In this document: in pieces, positions 22,992-29,937 of the stretch | How the letters are laid out: each line of letters begins with the position of its first letter | How positions within the stretch are numbered: position 1 is the stretch's first letter | Assembly (NCBI GenBank): GCA_934444695.1 | Contig: CAKSDF010000005.1 | Location: forward strand, 1 to 29,937 | Origin: an uncultured Eubacteriales bacterium | GTDB lineage: Bacteria > Bacillota > Clostridia > Oscillospirales > Acutalibacteraceae | DNA length: 29,937 nt | Direction: 5' to 3' | Translations under genes and position numbers: made by a program | The notes under the pieces: model-generated | Databases searched by the model: none | What the model saw: only the letters and a program-made list of their open reading frames with translations | Told to the model about the DNA's origin: nothing

Positions 22992-25900
22992 ATGAAAAAG
23001 AAAATCGCGGCGGTGGCCCTTGCCGCGGCCATCGGAATGAGTCAGGTAAGCGCGGCCGCCCTTGAGCCGGTCGTTAACGGAACGGTTAAAACCACCTGGT
23101 TTTTCAGTTCCTTTGAAGGGGGAAACCTTAAAACCGAGACGGCCAACGGAAAGTCGCTTTCGATCGGTTTTGACAAGGATACCGCCACCGAGCAGACACC
23201 GCTTTCTGCCGAGATCTCAAACGGTCCCGCCGTTAACAACTGCGGAAAGGCCAAGGTTGGATACAGCGGTTCAAGCGCCCTTAAAATCAGCGGCCAAAAA
23301 ACCACCGGCAGCGCCAAAAACAATGTTGTTATCTTTGAAGGGCTTAACCTTCAGATTTTTAAGGATACACAGCTTTCCTATATGATATTCCCCGATTACA
23401 CCGGCGAAAGCGACGACAGCCGCACAGGACAGTATATTTCCATCGATCTTGCCTTTACCGACGGAACATACCTTTCGGACCTCGGCGCAGAGGACATCAA
23501 CGGCCATCTTATGGATCCCCTTTCCCAGGGCAAAGCCAACAGTATGTACCGCCGTCAGTGGAACTATGTTTGCTGCAAGGTTTCGGAAAAGGCCCGTTCC
23601 AAGACGGTCGACAAAATCATCGTGAGATACGAGCGGGACGAGGACGGTGACGACATCCTCACCTACATCGACGACATCGCCATTCAGACGGTCGAGCCGC
23701 AAGAGAAGGATTCTCCCGCAGATTATGTTTTGACCACCCGCGGCACCGACAATACCGGGAGCTATTCCCACGGACAGACCTATCCGGCGGTCAGCGTGCC
23801 CAACGGCTTTAACGCTCTGACCCCATTTACCGGAACCGATAAATACCTTTACACCTACGGTTCCGACTCCATTCAGGCCCTCGGCACAAGCCATCAGGCC
23901 AACATTGCCCTTATCGACTACGGCGTGTTTCAGTTTATGCCCAACGTCTGGGAGAAAAATCCCGACGAAAAATCGGTCAATGCCAAAAACCGTGCCGCAC
24001 AGTTCAGTCACAAAAATGAGGTGGCAAAGGCCCATTACTACGCCGTCACCTTTGACGAGGACACTCCCGCATCGGGTGTAAAGGTGGAAATGACCCCCAC
24101 CGACCACGCCGCTGCGGTCAGAATAACCTATCCCGACAAAACCGGCATTGCAAATGTCATTTTTGATTCTTACAGCTCATCCGGCGACATTAAAACCGGC
24201 GGCAATATAACCTTCGACGGCAACAGCTTTTCGGCCTATACCGATTATTCGGTTAAAAACGTGGCCGTTCAAAGCGGATTTAACCGTATGTATGTTTACG
24301 GCGAGTTTGTGGGCATTTCTCCCGAGAGCATAATAAACTTCTCAGACAGCCAGGGACGTCCCTTTGCGGTGGCGCAGTTTGCCTCCTCCACAAAGGTGCT
24401 GGAAATGAGATTTGCCACATCTTATATAAGCGCCGAGCAGGCCAAGAAAAACCTGCAGCTTGAGATTTCCGAAACCGCCACCTTCGACAGCGTTTTAGAC
24501 GAGGCAAAGGGGCTTTGGAACGACATAATGAAGACAGTGGAGGTCAAGGGGGCTTCCGAACAGGAGCTTTGCCGACTTTATTCCTCCATTTACAAGATGT
24601 TTTTGTTCCCCAAGAACTATTCCGAAAACACCGGCACGGCCGAGCAGCCGCTGCTTAAATATTGCAGTCCTTACAGCGGATCGGCCGACAATCCCACCGT
24701 CAGTGAGGGACAGCTTTATGCCGGAAACGGATTCTGGGACACCTACCGCACCGAGTGGCCGGCCCTCTTCCTGCTTGCTCCGGAAAAAGCGGGAAAACTG
24801 CTTGACGGAATGATTCAGCACTACAAAGAGGCCGGAAAGATGCCCCGTTGGTCAAATCCCGGCGGAATTTTAAGTATGATCGCCACAAACTTCGATGCGG
24901 TTTTCGGCGACGCAGCTTCAAAGGGCATTAAATTCGATATGCAGACCGCTTACGAAGCTTCCCTGAAGGAAGCGGCATCCTTCTTCGGCGACTCAGGATA
25001 TGAACGCAACTTCAGCGAGGTGGCGCCCTACATCGGATATACAAAAGAGGCCGACGGCGGCGGCAACAGCTCGGTTTCCTGGACACTTGAGGCCGGAATA
25101 AACGACGCGGGACTTGCAAATCTCGCAAAGGCGCTGGGAGATAACGACGGTTACGAATACTTCAAGAACCGTTCCAAAAACCACGCCAACCTTTTCAACA
25201 GCGAGATCGGATTTTATATGCCCAAAAACGGCGACGGCAGCTTTACCTATTCAAACGAGGAATTTGATCCCTACCGCTGGCAGAAATACGGCTTTGTTGA
25301 AACCAACGGCTACGGTATGAGCGTTTATGAAACCCACGACGTCAAGGGAATGATAAACCTCTACGGCGGATATGAAAAGTTCACGGAGAAGCTGGACGAG
25401 ATACTGTCGGCTCCTTCCATCCACACCGGCGACGCCGTTGCAAACCACGAGATATCCGAGGCAAAGGACGTGGGAATCGGACAGTATCAGCACAACAATC
25501 AGCCCACCCACGCAATGCTTTATCTTTATAATTATGCCGGAAAAGCCTATAAGACCCAGGCGCTGACAAGGCAGGTGCTCGACCGTTTCTATAACGGCGG
25601 GGAGATCGGCCACGGATACATCGGCGACGAGGACAACGGCGAGCAATCGGCATGGTATCTGCTGTCGGCTCTCGGTTTTTACGCAACAAACGCCGGAAGC
25701 GATGAATACTGCATAACCTCGCCTCTCTACGATGAAGTGACCCTTCACCTTCCCACCGGAGACATACACATTGTCGCCCAAAATAACAGCAGCGAGAATG
25801 TTTATATCCAGAGTATGACGGTGGACGGCAAGGATTATACAAAATGCTACATCACCCACAGCGACCTTATCTCGGCCAAGGAAATCGTCTTTAAAATGGG

Positions 25901-26651
25901 AAATCAGCCGTCGGATTTCGGCTGCGACACCAAGACCGACCTTCCCTCCTCGGTCACAAAGGGCGATACCGCAGGACCTATGGAAGATGCCACAAAGGGC
26001 ATAGCCCTTTCGGATACGGTGGAAATGACCGGCGAAAACCCCCTCGTTTACTGCGAAAACATAACCGACGGACAAAAGCTTTTCTGCGACGTTTCCTATG
26101 CCGATCAAAGCCCCTCCTTTACCGGAAACAGCGCCTCTATCTATATGTATCTGCCCGGCACAAAAGCCCTCAGGCAGTATACCCTGACCTGCAATTCTAA
26201 GGACAATGCGCCTAAGAACATTGCCATTTACGGCTCGGTGGACGGTAAGACCTACGAAAAAATCGACGAGAGACTCGATCAGAGCTTCAGACGTGATCTT
26301 TCGATAAACTTCTATGCCGTAAACAACAAAAAGGAATACAGTTACTACCGTCTGGACATTGAAAATCCCGACGTGCAGAACATAGGCCTTTGCGAGCTGC
26401 AGCTTATATGCGGCGAGCCCGACGAGGACGAAGATGATCAGATACTTTACGGCGACGTTGACGCTAACGGCAAAATCGAGGCAACCGACGCGCTTTGGGC
26501 GCTTCAGGCATTTGTCGGATCGCGGCAGCTTGACGAAAAAGCATTTAAGGCCGCCGACGTGGACGCAGACGGTGAGATTTCCACCAGCGACGCCCTTAAA
26601 ATTCTCCAAAAGTCGGTTGGACTGCTTGACAAATTTGCCGTGGAAGTGTAA
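22992..26651 (+). CDS. Secreted GH92 alpha-mannosidase with C-terminal dockerin
   Basis: A 1219-residue secreted exo-acting glycosidase. A signal peptide covers about residues 1-21. A beta-rich N-terminal module extends to about 245. The GH92 catalytic region (about 250-960) contains RGTDNTGSYSHGQTYP, GFWDTYRTEWPA near 577, SWTLEAGINDAG near 697 with the likely acid Glu, and GDEDNGEQSAWY near 877 with the paired Asp residues of the base. A discoidin-like beta domain lies at about 1010-1145. The end (about 1151-1213) is a type I dockerin with two calcium loops, DVDANGKIEATD and DVDADGEISTSD. GH92 enzymes remove alpha-mannose from N-glycans or mannan with inversion and calcium. The dockerin implies attachment to a cohesin-bearing scaffold, which is not in the window. 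Linkage preference cannot be read from sequence. Confidence 0.9.
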   Translation: MKKKIAAVALAAAIGMSQVSAAALEPVVNGTVKTTWFFSSFEGGNLKTETANGKSLSIGFDKDTATEQTPLSAEISNGPAVNNCGKAKVGYSGSSALKISGQKTTGSAKNNVVIFEGLNLQIFKDTQLSYMIFPDYTGESDDSRTGQYISIDLAFTDGTYLSDLGAEDINGHLMDPLSQGKANSMYRRQWNYVCCKVSEKARSKTVDKIIVRYERDEDGDDILTYIDDIAIQTVEPQEKDSPADYVLTTRGTDNTGSYSHGQTYPAVSVPNGFNALTPFTGTDKYLYTYGSDSIQALGTSHQANIALIDYGVFQFMPNVWEKNPDEKSVNAKNRAAQFSHKNEVAKAHYYAVTFDEDTPASGVKVEMTPTDHAAAVRITYPDKTGIANVIFDSYSSSGDIKTGGNITFDGNSFSAYTDYSVKNVAVQSGFNRMYVYGEFVGISPESIINFSDSQGRPFAVAQFASSTKVLEMRFATSYISAEQAKKNLQLEISETATFDSVLDEAKGLWNDIMKTVEVKGASEQELCRLYSSIYKMFLFPKNYSENTGTAEQPLLKYCSPYSGSADNPTVSEGQLYAGNGFWDTYRTEWPALFLLAPEKAGKLLDGMIQHYKEAGKMPRWSNPGGILSMIATNFDAVFGDAASKGIKFDMQTAYEASLKEAASFFGDSGYERNFSEVAPYIGYTKEADGGGNSSVSWTLEAGINDAGLANLAKALGDNDGYEYFKNRSKNHANLFNSEIGFYMPKNGDGSFTYSNEEFDPYRWQKYGFVETNGYGMSVYETHDVKGMINLYGGYEKFTEKLDEILSAPSIHTGDAVANHEISEAKDVGIGQYQHNNQPTHAMLYLYNYAGKAYKTQALTRQVLDRFYNGGEIGHGYIGDEDNGEQSAWYLLSALGFYATNAGSDEYCITSPLYDEVTLHLPTGDIHIVAQNNSSENVYIQSMTVDGKDYTKCYITHSDLISAKEIVFKMGNQPSDFGCDTKTDLPSSVTKGDTAGPMEDATKGIALSDTVEMTGENPLVYCENITDGQKLFCDVSYADQSPSFTGNSASIYMYLPGTKALRQYTLTCNSKDNAPKNIAIYGSVDGKTYEKIDERLDQSFRRDLSINFYAVNNKKEYSYYRLDIENPDVQNIGLCELQLICGEPDEDEDDQILYGDVDANGKIEATDALWALQAFVGSRQLDEKAFKAADVDADGEISTSDALKILQKSVGLLDKFAVEV

Positions 26652-26659
26652 TATGTATT

Positions 26660-26668
26660 TGCTATAAT
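26660..26668 (+). promoter_or_regulatory. Possible extended -10 promoter between the two dockerin genes
   Basis: TGCTATAAT (26660-26668) is an extended -10 box in the 83-base gap. The -35 at the expected distance is poor. It could give the esterase gene extra transcripts; otherwise it is read from the GH92 promoter, since no terminator is seen in the gap. Confidence 0.35.
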
Positions 26669-26734
26669 TTACAGTGTCCTTTTGCGGCTTGCGACTTTTG
26701 CCAAGGCGTCTAAAGGGCAAAGGAGAAAGGTCAA

Positions 26735-29386
26735 ATGAAAATATTCAAAAAAATTTGTTCTATGGTGGTGACCGCTGCTGTGGTAATGACAGTAGGAGTT
26801 TCGGCCGTGCCGACCGCATCGGCCGAGCAGCAATTTGATATGCCCTGCTTTTTAAGCAGCGGGGCGCTTTTTCAGCAAAACAAGCCCATTCACCTTTGGG
26901 GAAAGGCAGCGGCCGGTAATAAAATAACCGCCAAGCTTTCCCTTGAAGGCAGCACTGAGGTGCTCGATTCAAAAGAAACGGTAACGGCAAACGACGGTAC
27001 CTGGTCGCTTGAGCTTGACCAAAGAGCCGGCAGCTTCGACAAATATGCCATAAAGGTATATGACGGAGAAACCGTTGCGGCTCAGCTTTCGGACATTCTC
27101 ATCGGCGAGCTGTGGATAGGCACCGGCCAATCCAATATGCAGTTTAATCTGCGCAGCCAGGTCGAAAAGAAGGATCTTTTGAGAAAGCTTGCCGACGGTG
27201 AAAAATACGACGGCATCCGCGTGCTCGACACCTCCCGCGCCGCCGACATCGACGCTCCCGGAGATCCCGGCGTGCAGTTTGACACCCTCGACTGCAAAAC
27301 CATGCCCTCTGAATGGCACAACGCCCGTGATACCGACTATCTCTGCAACATCTCGGCTTACGGCGTTTTGACAAGCGTTGAGCTTTTTGAAAACATAAAC
27401 GTACCGGTTGGATTTATAAATGCAACCATCGGTTCCACCGGAATCGAGGCCTGGATGTCTCCCGACGCGGTAGGCAGCAGCAAGACGGTTATCGACGTGC
27501 TCAAAAAGTATGGCAAATACACCGACAATCCCACTCCCCGCGTTCGTTTCGACAACACCTCGGGCAGCTGGAACACCCGCCTCGGACCCCTTTCGGGACT
27601 TAATGTTGCGGGATTCACCTGGTATCAGGGCTGCTCCAACCTTGAGCAGGGACTGGTCAACGACGCCGGATTTTACGAGGCCGCTCTCGACGCATTTATA
27701 AACGATCTTGCAAGCAAGTTCGGCTTTGAAAGCATAAACGATATGCCCTTTATAATGACCCAGCTTGCTCCCGATAACTTTGCATTTACAAACGATGCAA
27801 TGCCCATCTGGACCGAGGAGGTCACAAGGGTGGTAAACAAATACCCCCTGACCCAGCAGATAACCTTCTACGATGCAAGCCTTGTCTATCATCTGGACGG
27901 CTGCTCGGGCGATCCCTGCACCTGCGGCAACGGCATCGATCATCCCAGCGACAAGCGCACCATCTCCCACCGCACCGCTCAGGCCATGCTCCACAACGTT
28001 TACAAGGTGGAAGGCACCACCCCCGATTATTACATTCCCGAGGTCGAAAGCTACACCATAACCGACAACGGCAAGATAATCGTAACCTTTAAAAACGTCG
28101 GCGAAGGACTTTCGGTCATAACCGGCGAATCCACCGATGTGAGAAGCCTTGCCGATTCGGACGAAATCGAGGGCTTTACGGTGTGCGGCGAAAACCACGT
28201 CTACACCCCCGCAAGGGCAAAAATCATTTCCAAAAATCAGGTTATGGTTTACAGTCCTCTTATTAAGACCCCCGTGGCATTCACCTACGCCTTCACCAAC
28301 TTCAACGTTTGCTCCGACCTTTGCAATTCCTACGGTCTGCCGGCACTTCAGTACCGCAGCCACAAGTTTGATGACGCATATAACTGCACTCCCCTCGATT
28401 GGGCCAGCTGCGACCAGACGGTTTTCTGGGACACCAACCGCAGAGACGGTTACTATGTTCCCAACTGGACGGTGGGCGGAATCGAAAACTACACCGACGC
28501 TTCCAGCGGCACGGTCAAGGTCAATTCCGAAATCAGAATGCAGGGACAGGGTTCGGTGCAGTTCGACTACACAATAAACGCCTCCACCAAGAAAAGGGTC
28601 AGCGTGGGTCCCACCTTTGAATCTATGTGGTACCTGCCCAACGGCCGTCTTGATAAGTACGACACACTGACCGTATACATCAAAAACCCCGACAAACGCA
28701 AAAAGAACATTTCTCTTGTTGCAAAGCACACCGACAGCGGCAAGCTTCTGCACATCGCCGCAGCCGACGGCACAAACACCGTATCGGTCGGCTACAAAAC
28801 CGATTTTACGGGATATGTTTTTGACCTGTCCAAGGTGACCGACGACGAGGGCAACGCCGTTGATAAAGACTGGCTTTCGGGTATTTCGGGATTCCAGTTC
28901 CTCTTTAACGATCTGGCAAGCGGAACCCTCTATTTCGACTGCATCGAAATGGGCTTTGAGGCTCCTGCCGAGGCCGTGCGCCGCATAGAAACCGAGAAGG
29001 TCATTTCCGAGATTGCCAAGATCGACCTTGAGCATCTCACGGCCGAAACAAGACAGCAGCTTAAGAGCGCCATCGATTCGGCAAAGGCCGCATACGATGC
29101 ACTGATCAAGGATTTCCCCGACGGTTATGCCACCAATTATGAGCTTATCGCTCTCGGCGAGCAGGCCCTTGCCCGCAGACTGTACGGAGATCTTGACGGA
29201 AACGGCAGCATTGAAGCCACCGACGCTCTCTGGGCACTTCAGGCCTTTGTCGGTTCAAGAAGCCTCGATGAGGACACCAAGAAGATTGCCGATGTTGACG
29301 GAAGCGGCGAGGTTGACGCTTCGGACGCCCTTAACATTCTCCAAAAAGCCGTTGGACTTCGCGACAAATTTGCCGTGGAAGAATAA
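26735..29386 (+). CDS. Secreted sialate O-acetylesterase-like enzyme with C-terminal dockerin
   Basis: An 883-residue secreted SGNH-type esterase. The signal peptide ends near residue 30 (PTASA). The catalytic region follows: LWIGTGQSNMQ near 131 carries the nucleophile Ser, GFTWYQGCSN near 296 is the third conserved block, and GNGIDHPSD near 400 carries the catalytic His. The family usually has WYQGESN, so Glu to Cys is a departure. A CSGDPCTCG insertion just before the His block adds three cysteines. Residues about 560-740 look like a carbohydrate-binding jelly roll, about 745-800 a helical spacer, and 806-875 a type I dockerin (DLDGNGSIEATD, DVDGSGEVDASD). The likely job is to remove O-acetyl groups from sialic acid or other glycans so that glycosidases can act. 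AAAGGAGAAAGG precedes the ATG. Confidence 0.87.
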   Translation: MKIFKKICSMVVTAAVVMTVGVSAVPTASAEQQFDMPCFLSSGALFQQNKPIHLWGKAAAGNKITAKLSLEGSTEVLDSKETVTANDGTWSLELDQRAGSFDKYAIKVYDGETVAAQLSDILIGELWIGTGQSNMQFNLRSQVEKKDLLRKLADGEKYDGIRVLDTSRAADIDAPGDPGVQFDTLDCKTMPSEWHNARDTDYLCNISAYGVLTSVELFENINVPVGFINATIGSTGIEAWMSPDAVGSSKTVIDVLKKYGKYTDNPTPRVRFDNTSGSWNTRLGPLSGLNVAGFTWYQGCSNLEQGLVNDAGFYEAALDAFINDLASKFGFESINDMPFIMTQLAPDNFAFTNDAMPIWTEEVTRVVNKYPLTQQITFYDASLVYHLDGCSGDPCTCGNGIDHPSDKRTISHRTAQAMLHNVYKVEGTTPDYYIPEVESYTITDNGKIIVTFKNVGEGLSVITGESTDVRSLADSDEIEGFTVCGENHVYTPARAKIISKNQVMVYSPLIKTPVAFTYAFTNFNVCSDLCNSYGLPALQYRSHKFDDAYNCTPLDWASCDQTVFWDTNRRDGYYVPNWTVGGIENYTDASSGTVKVNSEIRMQGQGSVQFDYTINASTKKRVSVGPTFESMWYLPNGRLDKYDTLTVYIKNPDKRKKNISLVAKHTDSGKLLHIAAADGTNTVSVGYKTDFTGYVFDLSKVTDDEGNAVDKDWLSGISGFQFLFNDLASGTLYFDCIEMGFEAPAEAVRRIETEKVISEIAKIDLEHLTAETRQQLKSAIDSAKAAYDALIKDFPDGYATNYELIALGEQALARRLYGDLDGNGSIEATDALWALQAFVGSRSLDEDTKKIADVDGSGEVDASDALNILQKAVGLRDKFAVEE

Positions 29387-29423
29387 AGACCTTTCCGATT
29401 TGACAAATCTATAGAAATTACAA

Positions 29424-29470
29424 AAGCCCCGTCTCACCGTTCAAAAGAGCAGTGCGGCGGGGTTATTTTT
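29424..29470 (+). terminator. Intrinsic terminator of the dockerin-enzyme genes
   Basis: AGCCCCG (29425-29431) pairs with CGGGGTT (29458-29464, one G-T), followed by ATTTTT. It lies about 38 bases after the esterase stop codon. Confidence 0.8.
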
Positions 29471-29622
29471 GCGGCATCCTGTTAAGGAGCTGTTTGCTCA
29501 TATCATAACCATAACACACATACGGCCGACCGCCGATTACACAAACCATAACGTGCATATACAAACACGCAGCTTAATGGCGCCAAGGCTATCGGTACAG
29601 CCATAGCCCGTACACACAGCAA

Positions 29623-29761
29623 GCTGAGGCTATCAGCGCAGCTGATCGGAGGGAGGCTGCCGTAAAAATGCAGATGCCGTTTAAAAAGCGGGCTTCCTTT
29701 TCGGGTAAATGTGCGGGATTGCTGCTCCCTCCGGTCTCGGCCGAGCCGAGACAGCCTCAGC
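29623..29761 (+). ncRNA. Four-way-junction element, copy 3 (cleanest)
   Basis: All four helices pair perfectly and abut with no unpaired base: outer stem GCTGAGGCT (29623-29631) with AGCCTCAGC (29753-29761); hairpin 2 ATCAGC-GCA-GCTGAT (29632-29646); arm 3 CGGAGGGAG (29647-29655) with CTCCCTCCG (29725-29733), enclosing 69 bases; hairpin 4 GTCTCGGC-CGA-GCCGAGAC (29734-29752). Upstream is an extra hairpin, GGCTAT/ATAGCC (29588-29608), and GCTTAA (29572) can pair with TTAAGC (29820). Downstream, GCGGGTT (29815) and AACCCCGC (29838) form a further imperfect hairpin. No gene was found from 29387 to the window end. Confidence 0.6.
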
Positions 29762-29937
29762 GACCGGGCCGCAGCACAGCCTCTGTCATCGCAATTACAG
29801 GGCGGTAACGAATGGCGGGTTAAGCAACAGACGGTCGAACCCCGCACGCCTTAAAAATGTTAAATTCCCCGTTTTTATCGTTTCGCCACTTGAAATACGC
29901 CAGTATATCGGCGTGACAAAACTTCAAAAACGAAAAA

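Noticed and set aside
25251..26720. Open frame of 489 codons antisense to the GH92 gene
   Set aside because: Same reason: exact shadow of a well-supported gene.
26969..29035. Open frame of 688 codons antisense to the esterase gene
   Set aside because: The plus-strand gene has a signal peptide, catalytic motifs and a dockerin; the antisense product resembles nothing and is a codon-bias shadow.
1..29937. CRISPR arrays, rRNA and tRNA genes
   Set aside because: No regularly spaced identical repeats and no tRNA or rRNA signatures were seen on either strand by eye.

Overview
The window looks like chromosomal DNA of a Gram-positive anaerobe of class Clostridia, probably a gut Oscillospirales/Ruminococcaceae-type organism. 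Evidence seen in the sequence: AGGAGG-type ribosome sites, some TTG/GTG starts, the low-GC Gram-positive order prfA ... plsX-rnc-(radical SAM)-smc-ftsY, and two secreted glycan enzymes ending in type I dockerin modules. The taxonomic placement is inference.

Layout. (1) 1-2197, minus strand: a DUF4956 membrane protein and a VTC-domain protein (a pair often found with CotH genes), then a YfcE-type phosphoesterase. (2) 2252-5350, plus strand: three unrecognised small proteins, two with low-complexity middles, and a THUMP-domain RNA methyltransferase with its own promoter and terminator. (3) 5351-5808, no gene: two terminators, a short imperfect repeat, an exact 16-bp parS-type site and a promoter. 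(4) 5809-14346: housekeeping run DUF951, prfA, plsX, rnc, an Elp3-like radical SAM protein, smc and ftsY, mostly overlapping or tightly spaced. (5) 14347-14987: a minus-strand 48-codon membrane-peptide gene with a consensus promoter, plus inverted repeats. (6) 14988-21982: a GldA/F/G-like ABC system with a DUF4340 protein, an unknown cytoplasmic protein and a membrane-anchored DUF5050-like protein, closed by a strong terminator. (7) 21983-22991: about 1 kb without a gene, containing a large structured element and a promoter carrying a palindrome. (8) 22992-29386: a dockerin-bearing GH92 alpha-mannosidase and a dockerin-bearing sialate O-acetylesterase-like enzyme. (9) 29387-29937: a terminator and another copy of the structured element.

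The most unusual feature is a family of three diverged elements (cores 3320-3469, 22329-22482, 29623-29761). Each folds on paper into a four-way junction: an outer stem, a small hairpin with a GCA/GCAA/GCAG loop, a long arm of nearly constant length, and a second hairpin with a 3-nt loop. In two copies the four helices abut with no unpaired base. Stem sequences differ between copies while pairing is kept, which points to selection on structure (RNA or extruded DNA). Copy 2 is embedded in about 500 nt with further long-range pairing, including a perfect 15-bp stem, and may be a large noncoding RNA. Copies 2 and 3 flank the two-gene dockerin cassette. I do not recognise the family; a covariance-model search is needed before calling it new.
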